From assembly GCA_037478835.1 (NCBI GenBank), contig JBBFLV010000002.1:62001-126000 (forward strand): a stretch of 64,000 nt of DNA. Direction: 5' to 3'. A model generated the notes under the pieces. The model worked only from the letters and a program-made list of their open reading frames with translations. It was not told where the DNA came from and did no database searches. The first letter of the stretch is position 1. Each line of letters starts with the position of its first letter. This DNA comes from 630D-37 sp037478835. Lineage in GTDB: Bacteria > Chloroflexota > Anaerolineae > Anaerolineales > Villigracilaceae. The translations under genes were made by a program, and so were the position numbers. Shown piece by piece: positions 43,172 through 51,716 of this stretch.

Positions 43172-43563
43172 GGCTGCAAAAAGAACATTGGCAGGCGATG
43201 GAACGCCATGTGCGTGCTCAGGCGCCACTCGAAGCGTGCGGATTGCTGGCAGGGAGAAACGATCGGGTGGAAAAGGTGTTTCTCATGCAGAACGCGGCTC
43301 AAAGTCCGGTGCGCTATCGCCTGGATGGAGCGGAGCAGCTGCAGGTTTTCGAGGCGATTGAGGCGGCCGGCATGGAACTGGTGGGAATTTTTCACTCCCA
43401 TCCCCAGGGCTCGCCGTTCCCTTCGTCGATCGATATCCGCGAGGCGGCCTATCCGGTTGTCTATTTGATCTGGGCGCCTCAGGCAGATGGCTGGATTGCC
43501 CGCGGCTTTCGGATCGAAGCCGGGAAGGTTACGGAAGTTGAGCTTTTGATCGAGGAATCCTAA
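43156..43563 (+). CDS. JAMM/MPN-domain metallopeptidase
   Basis: 135 residues. The JAMM motif is complete: E in LEACGLLAGR, and HSHPQGSPFPSSID giving H-x-H-x7-S-x2-D. Bacterial JAMM/RadC-like peptidases cut isopeptide or C-terminal bonds, some from ubiquitin-like sulfur carriers. No ThiS/MoaD gene lies beside it here. The start overlaps the upstream gene by 16 bases. Confidence 0.93.
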   Translation: MAQSLRLQKEHWQAMERHVRAQAPLEACGLLAGRNDRVEKVFLMQNAAQSPVRYRLDGAEQLQVFEAIEAAGMELVGIFHSHPQGSPFPSSIDIREAAYPVVYLIWAPQADGWIARGFRIEAGKVTEVELLIEES

Positions 43564-43582
43564 AACTCTTTTTGGAGGAAAC

Positions 43583-44245
43583 ATGTGGTTGCAGGGGCTT
43601 GTGGTCCTCTTGTCCTATCTCATCGGTGCCATTCCGTTTGGCTGGATTGTGGTCTGGTTGACCACACGGAAGGATGTGCGTCAGATCGCCAGTGGACGCA
43701 CCGGCGGTACCAACGCGATGCGTGCGGCCGGTTTCGCGGCCGGTTTGACGACGGCGATCCTGGATATTCTCAAGGGGGCGTCTACGGTGTGGCTGGCACG
43801 CGCCGTGACGGATAACCCCTGGATTCACATCCTGGCTCCCCTGGCGGCCATCCTGGGCCATAATTATTCGATCTTCATGCTGGAACGCGGCGAAAACGGG
43901 AAATGGCGCTTGCGGGGAGGAGCCGGCGGGGCTCCATGCGCGGGAGGCGCCTTCGGCCTGTGGCCGTGGTCTTTGGCGATCATCATTCCGCTGGGAGCGG
44001 TGATCTTTTTTGGCATCGGGTATGCATCCATCACCACCATGAGCGTTGCCTTGATCGCCGCCCTGGTATTCCTGGTGCGGGCTTTACAGGGTGCCGCCCC
44101 GTGGCAATATGTGCTCTATGGGGTGATTGCCGAGGGGCTTTTGCTCTGGGCGCTCCGTCCAAACATTAAAGCGCTCCGCGAAGGACGGGAGCGCTTTCAC
44201 GGCTGGCGACCCTGGAAGAAGCAAGGCGGCTCAAGTCAGCATTAA
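43583..44245 (+). CDS. plsY: Glycerol-3-phosphate acyltransferase PlsY
   Basis: 220 residues, five or more membrane helices. Motifs: SYLIGAIPFGWIVVW near the start, SGRTGGTNAMRAAG (SGNxGATN-type acyl-phosphate binding) and LGHNYSIF. Uses acyl-phosphate to make lysophosphatidate, the first step of phospholipid synthesis. Residue G for N in SGNxG and T in place of A are small departures. Its stop overlaps the stop of the convergent MBL gene. Confidence 0.93.
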   Translation: MWLQGLVVLLSYLIGAIPFGWIVVWLTTRKDVRQIASGRTGGTNAMRAAGFAAGLTTAILDILKGASTVWLARAVTDNPWIHILAPLAAILGHNYSIFMLERGENGKWRLRGGAGGAPCAGGAFGLWPWSLAIIIPLGAVIFFGIGYASITTMSVALIAALVFLVRALQGAAPWQYVLYGVIAEGLLLWALRPNIKALREGRERFHGWRPWKKQGGSSQH

Positions 44246-45090
44246 TCGGCCGGTTGCATTTTTTGCGTCGCCATGCGCTGATATAGGGCGCGCAAGTTGC
44301 GTTTATGGAGCTGCTCTACCAACCCTCCCAGGTAGACGCGGCTCTTACCGCACGCCTCGATGCCGATCGAATCGAGGTATTCCAGAGGGGATCGTCGGCG
44401 CATGGCGGCTTTTACCACTTTTTTGATGTTGGAAAGATAGGCGAGATTTTCCTTCACGGCGTCGGCGATTTCGCCGCGCAGGATGATCTCTCCATGTCCC
44501 TGGATGATGTTTTCCAGTTCCATGCGTCCGATGCGGCGGATCGAGGCGGTGAGGGCTTCGATATCTCCGTCTACGATGTAGGGGAGTGGCATGAAAGCAT
44601 CACCGGCAAAGAGGATCTTGTCATCATCCACCAGGACAGATATGCCATCCGCGCTGTGACCGGGCGTAGGAAAAATATACAGATGCTTTTTGCCTACCCG
44701 GAGGGTAAGTTCTCCGCTTGAGAACGTCACATGGGGAAGGACCAATTTGAGATTGCGATAGGTCGGTCCTTGCTTTTGAGCGGCTTCGAGCGAGGCTTTG
44801 CCGCGCGTGGCCAGTAGGCGATAACATTCGGTATGGGCTATAATCGTAGCGCCGGGGAAGAAAGCGTTTCCCCAGCTATGGTCGGCGTGATAATGGGTAT
44901 TGATCACGTACTTGACCGGCATTCCTAGATTGTGCTCGATGAATTCGCGCATTTGCAAGGTTTCTTCCGGTAGGGCCAGGGTATCGATCACCACAGCCCA
45001 TTGTTGGCCGGTCACGACACCGGCTGTCACCTGCGCATAGATTTCACTTTGAAACCAGTAGACGTTTTCGGAGATGCGTTCGTGGATCAT
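44242..45090 (-). CDS. Metallo-beta-lactamase-fold hydrolase
   Basis: 282 residues from MIHERISENVYWFQSEIYAQ. Metal motif INTHYHADHSWGN (HxHxDH), a second His in TPGHSADGISV, Asp in ILFAGDAFMP and H in IQGHGEI. Glyoxalase II/flavoprotein-type MBL fold; substrate unknown. Ends inside the plsY stop codon (four-base convergent overlap). Confidence 0.93.
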   Translation of the reverse strand: MIHERISENVYWFQSEIYAQVTAGVVTGQQWAVVIDTLALPEETLQMREFIEHNLGMPVKYVINTHYHADHSWGNAFFPGATIIAHTECYRLLATRGKASLEAAQKQGPTYRNLKLVLPHVTFSSGELTLRVGKKHLYIFPTPGHSADGISVLVDDDKILFAGDAFMPLPYIVDGDIEALTASIRRIGRMELENIIQGHGEIILRGEIADAVKENLAYLSNIKKVVKAAMRRRSPLEYLDSIGIEACGKSRVYLGGLVEQLHKRNLRALYQRMATQKMQPAD

Positions 45091-45171
45091 GGGATTCCCT
45101 CTGAGTTGTGTAGTAATTGGAAAGATAGCATAAACAACAAAATGTGTCAAGTTGTATAAACAAATTTAAAA

Positions 45172-45870
45172 ATGGTGCACATGACAATGCAACGGCAAAA
45201 CGTCCTTTTCGCGCTTGGGGTTCTCTTGGGCTTTGTGTTGGCTGCCGGGCTGACCTGGGCGCAGATCGAGGCCAGCTTCTATGGGTTTCCCCACTACAGC
45301 GATCGTCCTCTGCAGGATTTTTCCTGCCCGCGGCTGATGACCCATCGGGAGCAGGCCGAGCTTCGCTTGAAGATCCGCAATCCTGGCCAGACTCCGTTGC
45401 GGCAGATGGTAGGAATCGAGATCAGTTCTCCCGGTCCGTTGATTTCGGAACGAAAGGTGATTTCCCTCGCGCCGGGAGAAGAAAAGCAGGTTACCTGGAC
45501 GATCTCGGCGAAACAAAACCTTGACCTGGGGCTGTTCATTTTTGCCCGCGCCTATCGCTATCCCACCTACCTGGGGCCTATGGCGCAGGCAACCTGTGGC
45601 GTGTTGGTCTTGAACCTTCCGGGAAGCGGAAGCGTTCTCTTGCCGCTTTGGATCTTGCTGGTTGGGGTGTTGCTTTTGCCGCGCTTGGCAAAGATGGATG
45701 ATCTGAACACGTCCCAGGAAGTGCTGATGTTCCGCTCTTTGGCGCTGGTGACAGCCTTGGCGCTCTTGGCAGCTCTGGCCGGCTGGTGGCCTTTGGGGTT
45801 GCTGTTCTTGATCGTCCAGATTGTATTGAGCGTGGTGATCCTGGCCCATCGCTGGTTAACGCGCTCGTAG
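45172..45870 (+). CDS. Membrane protein with an extracytoplasmic beta domain
   Basis: 232 residues (ATGs at 45172, 45181 and 45187 are alternatives; no strong ribosome-binding site). N-terminal helix ALGVLLGFVLAAGLTWA, an outside domain with NEAT/DUF11-like features (ELRLKIRNPGQTPLRQMVG, LAPGEEKQVTWTISA), then three C-terminal membrane helices. Function unknown. Its 3' end overlaps the epimerase gene on the other strand by 15 bases. Confidence 0.82.
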   Translation: MVHMTMQRQNVLFALGVLLGFVLAAGLTWAQIEASFYGFPHYSDRPLQDFSCPRLMTHREQAELRLKIRNPGQTPLRQMVGIEISSPGPLISERKVISLAPGEEKQVTWTISAKQNLDLGLFIFARAYRYPTYLGPMAQATCGVLVLNLPGSGSVLLPLWILLVGVLLLPRLAKMDDLNTSQEVLMFRSLALVTALALLAALAGWWPLGLLFLIVQIVLSVVILAHRWLTRS

Positions 45871-46752
45871 CGCTTCTTCCAGCGTTGGATAGCGGAACGA
45901 ATACCCGGCTTCGAGTAGGCGCCGCGGCTGAGCATAGCGCCCCTCGGTGATGAGCACGCTCATTTCGCCGAGCACCAGGCGCAGCAGAAAAGCCGGAGTT
46001 GGTAACCAGTAGGGTCGGCGCAGGACGCGTGCCAGGGTGCGCATGAATTCGGCATTCGAGGTAGCTTGGGGCGCAATCAGGTTGTAGACGCCCTGGGCTG
46101 TTTCGTTAAAAAGCAGGAATTCTATCGCTCCGATCGTATCCTGAAGATGAATCCAGGGCACGGCCTGATCGCCGCGGCCGATCGGCCCGCCGAAGAAAAG
46201 GCGCACCGGCAAGGCCATTAGCCGAAGCATTCCCCCGTGCCAATCGAGCACCACGGCCAGTCGCCCCACGATGCGCCGTAGCCCTAGCGCTTCGAGGGGA
46301 CGGGAGGCATTTTCCCACTCAACGGTCAAGCGCGCCAGAAAATCATCCCCTGGGGGCGTTTGTTCATCGGCGGGTTCGCCACGGAGCCCGTAGTGATTGA
46401 TGCCGGAAACCTGAAAATAGACGCTCGGTCGCCGCTCGGCCTGTTGAATAGCCTCTACGAGGGCGCGCGTCGGCAGGATGCGACTTTCGAGGAAGCGTTT
46501 TTTGCGGGTCTCTGTCCACGGCCAATGGCTCAGGCTTTCGCCGCTTAGATTGATCACCGCGTCCATTTCGTTGATCGTTGCCCCCCATCCCTGGGTGGTT
46601 TTTCCATCCCAGCGTAGAAATCGAACCGGCGTTGTGCTTGCCGCAGGCTTTTCCTGCCGGGTTAACACCCAAACCTGATGTCCTTTTGCAAGCAGGGAGC
46701 GCGTCAGAGCGCTGCCCAAAAAACCGCTGCCGCCGGCGATAAGGATTTTCAT
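45856..46752 (-). CDS. TIGR01777-family NAD-dependent epimerase (YfcH-like)
   Basis: 298 residues. Rossmann motif MKILIAGGSGFLGSALTRSL, then the family segments VINLSGESLSHWPWT, RIVGRLAVVLDWHGGML, PVRLFFGGPIGRGDQAVPWI and the C-terminal LRRPYWLPTPAFLLRLVLGEM. An extended-SDR relative of cell-division inhibitor SulA-like/YfcH proteins; the substrate is unknown. Well conserved throughout bacteria. Confidence 0.94.
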   Translation of the reverse strand: MKILIAGGSGFLGSALTRSLLAKGHQVWVLTRQEKPAASTTPVRFLRWDGKTTQGWGATINEMDAVINLSGESLSHWPWTETRKKRFLESRILPTRALVEAIQQAERRPSVYFQVSGINHYGLRGEPADEQTPPGDDFLARLTVEWENASRPLEALGLRRIVGRLAVVLDWHGGMLRLMALPVRLFFGGPIGRGDQAVPWIHLQDTIGAIEFLLFNETAQGVYNLIAPQATSNAEFMRTLARVLRRPYWLPTPAFLLRLVLGEMSVLITEGRYAQPRRLLEAGYSFRYPTLEEALRAR

Positions 46753-47163
46753 TTTGGACCTCCGAACCCATCTCAGGAATATGGTGGATGCGAATCTTAC
46801 AGAAGTATTTTACCCCAGCCTTGACCACAGGATGGGATTGTGCCATCGGGTGAGCACCGTACTGTCTACAGGGTCGACCTGTATTCAATTCACCTGCATA
46901 GATTCTCAAAAACTTGGCATGCTCCCAAGGCTTTCGACACTTTAACCGGATAGTTTGTTCCTTATTCAGAGCGGTAACATTGCGTGCATTGGCATAGGGC
47001 GCGAGTTCTGATCTCACCATCTCCGCGAATTGGATTTCCAACCGATAGGCGAAAAAGTGCCGATGACAATTGAAAGATTCTCCAGAAGGCATGGATAACT
47101 GATGTATAATTTGCCCCGGTAAGGGGCCTATGGCTTTTGCACCTCACTCTTTTGGAAGGGCAT
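46753..47163. other. Intergenic region between divergent genes
   Basis: 411 bases. I see no tRNA, ORF or repeat that I would defend. The aldo/keto reductase ribosome-binding site (GGAAGG) is at its right end. Confidence 0.6.
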
Positions 47164-48114
47164 ATGTCTTCTCCCGCAATTCCTGATTCTGTTCGCTTTC
47201 TTCACGCAGTTGAAATCGGTCTGGGGGCCTGGCAATGGGGGGATCGCTTTATCTGGCAATTCGGTCACGGGTATGATGAGAACGAAATTCGTCAGGCATT
47301 CTTGACAGCGGTACAGGAAGGGGTGCGCTTTATCGATACGGCGGAAGTTTATGGAAACGGGCGCTCCGAGCGTTTGCTCGGCACGTTCTTAAAAGAGATC
47401 GAAGAACCCATCCTGGTGGCGACCAAGTTTATGCCCTTTCCCTGGCGGCTTTCGCGCCGATCTCTGCTTCGTAGTCTCCGTCATAGTCTAGAGCGCATGG
47501 GTTTGAAGCAGGTGGATTTGTATCAAATTCACTGGCCGTTTCCGCCCGTCCCGATCGAAACCTGGATGGATGCCATGGCCGAAGCGGTCGAACAGGGGTT
47601 GACGCGAGCCGTTGGCGTTTCAAACTATAACCTGAGTCAGATGATGCAGGCCTATGCCGCTCTGCAGCGCCATGGTCTGACCCTGGCTTCTAATCAGGTG
47701 AAATACAGCCTGCTGGACCGACGCGTGGAAAAGGACGGTTTGCTGGCGCGCTGTAAAGAACTGGGGGTGCGCCTGATCGCCTATAGCCCACTGGAGATGG
47801 GCTTGCTCACCGGCAAATACGGCCCGCAGAATCCGCCACCTGGGGTGCGAGGGGCGCGCTATCGCCGTTTGCTCGCTCTTCTGCCGCCCCTGATCGAGCG
47901 TTTGACCGAGATCGGACGCGAACACGCCGGCAGGTCCCCGGCACAGGTGGCATTGAATTGGCTGATCTGCAAAGGAGCCTTACCGATCCCCGGCGCGAAA
48001 AATGCAAAACAGGCCGCTCAAAATGCCGGCGCGGCAGGTTGGCGACTGAGTGAGGCAGAAGTTGCCGAGCTGGATGAGCTCTCTGATTCCATTGCCCGCG
48101 CACTGGAGAAGTAA
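47164..48114 (+). CDS. Aldo/keto reductase
   Basis: 316 residues from MSSPAIPDSVRFLHAVEIGL. Catalytic tetrad: D and Y in FIDTAEVYGNG, K in ATKFMPFP, H in QIHWPFP. NADPH-binding tail motif IPGAKNAKQAAQNAGA matches the cyanobacterial/plant-chloroplast-type AKR branch. Reduces aldehydes or ketones in the cytoplasm; the physiological substrate is unknown. Confidence 0.95.
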   Translation: MSSPAIPDSVRFLHAVEIGLGAWQWGDRFIWQFGHGYDENEIRQAFLTAVQEGVRFIDTAEVYGNGRSERLLGTFLKEIEEPILVATKFMPFPWRLSRRSLLRSLRHSLERMGLKQVDLYQIHWPFPPVPIETWMDAMAEAVEQGLTRAVGVSNYNLSQMMQAYAALQRHGLTLASNQVKYSLLDRRVEKDGLLARCKELGVRLIAYSPLEMGLLTGKYGPQNPPPGVRGARYRRLLALLPPLIERLTEIGREHAGRSPAQVALNWLICKGALPIPGAKNAKQAAQNAGAAGWRLSEAEVAELDELSDSIARALEK

Positions 48115-48211
48115 ATAATAGACCGCGGCTGCCGGCTCCCACGCTCTGTGGAATCGGACACGGGTAAGCGCGGATGCTACGGATCGGCACGGATTGTTCG
48201 CTTTGTAGCGA

Positions 48212-49096
48212 TCAAGCTCCCTTTTGCTCTTTTTGGTAGATATAGCCGCTATTTTCCCACAAGGAAACGAAACCGGCGGCCTCGGCCAGGCGGATCACGT
48301 CAGGTTGGCGCGGCGCCAGCCAAGTGACCCGTTTCAGGTGACGTTCGGCGGCCAGCGCACGGGCGGCGCGCAGCAGATCGGGCAGGGCCTCCCATTCACA
48401 GGCCACCAGGCCCAGGCTCAAGGTAGGTTCTTCCTCCTCCCGTTCTTCCCAGGTCACAAGGTAGCCTTCGCCCCGGCGCCATTCTAGGATGCCCGCTTCG
48501 GCAAAGAAAGGTTGGAGCACTTCGGTGCAGGGCGTGACGAAGCGCCAGCCCAGGTCCAGCAGGCCGTGCGTTTGTGCCACGGTTGGAGCGGCACGTAGCG
48601 CTTTCGCGAGCGAGGAAGTATCCTCCGGTGAGCACGGTTGCAGGTCGTGCTTTTCATCGAGGGCCTCTGCACCGAGCGAAGTGACCTCGGCGATCTTGCG
48701 GTAGCCCAGGCGATCGCACAGGTGATGCACCTGCACGCGCTGCGAACTGGTCATCAGACGCACCACGCCTTGGCCGTTTTCCAACCACCAGCGGTCGATA
48801 TATTCGTGGATGTGGGAGCCGATGCGCAGGCCTTGATATTTCGGGTCCACGCGGAAACCCTCCATCCACCATTGATCTGCCGTCAAACGCGCCACGCGTG
48901 CCATTCCCACCGTCCGCCCGCCGTATTCTGCTACCGCCAGCAGGCCGTCGGTATTTGCCAGCCACTCCTTCCAGACGTAGGGGATGTAATCATGACCTTC
49001 CCAAATGAAGCGGGTGAAATCGAGAATGTTTTTTGTATCCAGCGGCAGCGCCGGACGACAAACGACAACCGCATCGGCAAAAGCAGGTCGGATCAT
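48212..49096 (-). CDS. GNAT-family N-acetyltransferase
   Basis: 294 residues. N-terminal GNAT domain with VGMARVARLTADQWWMEGFR and the acetyl-CoA loop VDPKYQGLRIGSHIHEYI (Q/RxxGxG/A), followed by a second half with related folding (LVACEWEALPDLLRAARALA), so possibly two GNAT-like domains. Four-base overlap with the glucosidase gene upstream. Substrate unknown. Confidence 0.92.
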   Translation of the reverse strand: MIRPAFADAVVVCRPALPLDTKNILDFTRFIWEGHDYIPYVWKEWLANTDGLLAVAEYGGRTVGMARVARLTADQWWMEGFRVDPKYQGLRIGSHIHEYIDRWWLENGQGVVRLMTSSQRVQVHHLCDRLGYRKIAEVTSLGAEALDEKHDLQPCSPEDTSSLAKALRAAPTVAQTHGLLDLGWRFVTPCTEVLQPFFAEAGILEWRRGEGYLVTWEEREEEEPTLSLGLVACEWEALPDLLRAARALAAERHLKRVTWLAPRQPDVIRLAEAAGFVSLWENSGYIYQKEQKGA

Positions 49097-50415
49097 GGGA
49101 AGAGTTTCTCCGTCACTTCCGGGCAGTAACGGGCAACCATCTCCGAAGAAAGGCCGTTTTCACGGCAAATTTCGGCGTATAGATCGGCGGAAGGGCGCTT
49201 GGTACGCTTTTGTGTTTCCACATCGAGCGCCCAAAGCCCAAAACGCTGTGTCCAGCCGCGTTCCCACTCAAAGTTATCCACCAGCGTCCAGTAAAAGTAG
49301 CATTTCACCGGCCAGTTGAAGTTGATCGCCCGCCAGACCTGATGGATATGCTGTGCCAGGTAGCGTGGGCGCATGTGATCGTCAGCATCTTCTACGCCGT
49401 TCTCGGTGATCAGGATCGGCAGGTCGGGGTAGGTGCGCACTGCCCATTTTAGCGTGTCGAACAATCCCGTTGGGATGTTGGCGATGAAGCCGGTATCGCT
49501 CAGATCGGCCTGAGACGGAAATCCGCTATCGGTGAACAGTTCCGCCGGCTTTCCTGGGTTAAACCAGACCGTGTCCTGCGTATAGTAATTGATGCCGAGA
49601 TAATCCTGTGTACCGCGTGCTTCTGGAATGCGAACCTTTGCTATCGGCGAGCGCATCACCCCTTCCGAGATGGCCGAAGGGAAGGCCATGTTCACACCCT
49701 GGTAGCGGATAGAGCGCATCAGCGCATCCAGCGGCGACCACGGGTGCCGGGCTACCATCGGACGGTAGTGCAGGGCGTATCCCACGCGTGCTTCGCGCTG
49801 GATTTGGTGAATGGCACGATAGGCGGCGGCGTGGGCGCGGATCATGTTGGCCATCACTTGCATCGCCAGTTTTAGATCGTGTTTTCCCGGCGGAAACGTG
49901 CCGTTGACATACCCGCTCAAGGCGTAGACGTTCGGCTCGTTGATCGTGCACCAGAGCGTAACGTAGTCTTTGAGCGCTTCCACCACCCGACGCACGTAGG
50001 CCTCGAATCGCTGAACGACCCCTTCCTGCTCCCAGCCGCCCTGTTCTGTCAGCCACAAGGGATCGGTGAAATGGTGTAGGGTCACCAGCGGCATCATGCC
50101 GCGCTCATAGAGGCCGCGAGCCATTTGCCGGTAGTGTTCGATGGCGTCCTCATCCCAGCGATCGGGAGTAGGCTGAACGCGGCTCCATTCGATCGAAAAA
50201 CGATGGGCATTCTGTCCGGTCTCGGCAGCGCGATCGAAGTCCTCCTTCCATCGCCCGTTCCACCATTCACAGGCGCGTCCGGAGCGATGCCGCGTGCGCC
50301 CCATTTCTTCCCATTGCCACCACTGATTGTTCGTGTTCTCACCCTCTACCTGATGCGAGGCCGTCGCCGTTCCCCAAAGGAAGCCTCGCGGAAAGCGAAA
50401 GATTGCCTGGGGCAT
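49093..50415 (-). CDS. Family 1 beta-glycosidase
   Basis: 440 residues, GH1 barrel. FPRGFLWGTATASHQVEGE is the N-terminal GH1 signature; acid/base Glu in CTINEPNVYALS and nucleophile Glu in ILITENGVED; HHFTDPLWL and YWTLVDNFEWERGW (aglycone and glucose binding). Retaining beta-glucosidase or beta-galactosidase acting on oligosaccharides; no signal peptide, hence cytoplasmic. The acetyltransferase gene overlaps its 3' end. Confidence 0.95.
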   Translation of the reverse strand: MPQAIFRFPRGFLWGTATASHQVEGENTNNQWWQWEEMGRTRHRSGRACEWWNGRWKEDFDRAAETGQNAHRFSIEWSRVQPTPDRWDEDAIEHYRQMARGLYERGMMPLVTLHHFTDPLWLTEQGGWEQEGVVQRFEAYVRRVVEALKDYVTLWCTINEPNVYALSGYVNGTFPPGKHDLKLAMQVMANMIRAHAAAYRAIHQIQREARVGYALHYRPMVARHPWSPLDALMRSIRYQGVNMAFPSAISEGVMRSPIAKVRIPEARGTQDYLGINYYTQDTVWFNPGKPAELFTDSGFPSQADLSDTGFIANIPTGLFDTLKWAVRTYPDLPILITENGVEDADDHMRPRYLAQHIHQVWRAINFNWPVKCYFYWTLVDNFEWERGWTQRFGLWALDVETQKRTKRPSADLYAEICRENGLSSEMVARYCPEVTEKLFP

Positions 50416-50450
50416 GTCGTTTCTCCTTCTTTAGATGGCTATGAACGTGC

Positions 50451-51713
50451 CTAATCAACCCATTCGAGCTCAAAATCGCCGATGTAGACGGTGTCGCCTT
50501 CTTGCACCCCGGCCTGACGCAATGCTTCGTCTACGCCGAGATGTTCCATTAGTTTCTGGAAGCGCCGCACCGAGCCATCGTGTTCCCAGTAGGTCATGGC
50601 CGCGGCCCGTTCGATCGCTTCGCCGGAAAGTCGCCATTCGCCGGGGCCAAGCGGTGTGATGGTGAACTCGCGCGCTTCTGCTTTTGGACGGTAGACCGGC
50701 AGCGCCGGCGCGAACGAGGGGGGTGGTGCTTCTTGTAGCAAACGGATGGCCTCGAGCAACAGAGGACGCGTTCCCTGGCGGGCAAGCGCCGAAACCGCGT
50801 GGAGCTCGATGCCCTTTTCGGCAAATTGCGCCCGAAGCGTTGGGTAACGTTCCTGGACCTCGGGCTGATCGATCTTATTCAGGGCGACTACCTGCGGTTT
50901 TTGTGCCAGTTGGGGATCGAAATAGGCCATTTCGCTGTTGATCTGGCTGTAATCCGCCAGCGGATCGGCGCTCAGACCATCCAGCAGGTGGATCAGGACC
51001 CGCGTGCGCTGAATGTGGCGCAGGAACTCATAGCCCAATCCCAATCCCAGATGTGCTCCCTCGATGAGTCCGGGAATATCGGCCAGGACGACGCTGGCAT
51101 AGTCATCCAGCGCGGCTACGCCCAGATTGGGTTCCAGCGTAGTGAAGGGGTAGGGTGCGATCTTAGGCCGGGCGTTGGTCAGCGCCGCCAGCAATGTGGA
51201 TTTGCCGGCATTCGGCACGCCGATGATGCCGATATCGGCCAAGAGCTTGAGCTCCAGCCGCAGGCGCTTTTCCTCGCCGGGTTCGCCCTTTTCGGCGGTT
51301 CGCGGCGCCTGGTTGGTAGGGGTGGCAAAACGGGCATTGCCGCGCCCACCCCGTCCGCCGCGGCAGACGACCAGGCGCTGACCCTTTTCGGTTAGATCGC
51401 CTAAGAGCGCACCGCTTTCTGCATCGTAGACCATTGTCCCCGGCGGCACCTTTAGGATCAGGTCCTCGCCGGCGCGCCCAAATTTGTTGTTGCTTCCGCC
51501 GGGGTGGCCATCTTCGGCCATAAAGCGCTTCTTATGGCGAAACGGCCAAAGGGTATTGAGATGCTCATCCACTTCCAGGATGACATCCCCACCTTTGCCG
51601 CCATCTCCACCGTCGGGGCCGCCGCGCGGCACGTATTTCTCGCGATGGAAATGGACGATGCCATCTCCACCTTTGCCGGAGCGAACGAGGATCTCTACTT
51701 CATCGAGGAACAT
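50451..51713 (-). CDS. obgE: Obg/CgtA GTPase
   Basis: 420 residues. Glycine-rich N-terminal Obg domain (VRSGKGGDGIVHFHREKYVPRGGPDGGDGG etc., about 1-160), GTPase domain with GVPNAGKST (G1), LADIPGLIEGA (G3) and LNKIDQ (G4), and a C-terminal OCT domain of about 80 residues (REFTITPLGPGEWRLSGEAIERAA). Needed for late 50S ribosome assembly. Gap of three bases to gyrA suggests cotranscription. Confidence 0.97.
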   Translation of the reverse strand: MFLDEVEILVRSGKGGDGIVHFHREKYVPRGGPDGGDGGKGGDVILEVDEHLNTLWPFRHKKRFMAEDGHPGGSNNKFGRAGEDLILKVPPGTMVYDAESGALLGDLTEKGQRLVVCRGGRGGRGNARFATPTNQAPRTAEKGEPGEEKRLRLELKLLADIGIIGVPNAGKSTLLAALTNARPKIAPYPFTTLEPNLGVAALDDYASVVLADIPGLIEGAHLGLGLGYEFLRHIQRTRVLIHLLDGLSADPLADYSQINSEMAYFDPQLAQKPQVVALNKIDQPEVQERYPTLRAQFAEKGIELHAVSALARQGTRPLLLEAIRLLQEAPPPSFAPALPVYRPKAEAREFTITPLGPGEWRLSGEAIERAAAMTYWEHDGSVRRFQKLMEHLGVDEALRQAGVQEGDTVYIGDFELEWVD

Positions 51714-51716
51714 AGC

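Noticed and set aside
46364..47147. Minus-strand ORFs in the gap before the aldo/keto reductase gene
   Set aside because: One overlaps the epimerase N-terminus in another frame; the others show no conserved motif or ribosome-binding site. A tRNA was also sought here and not found.
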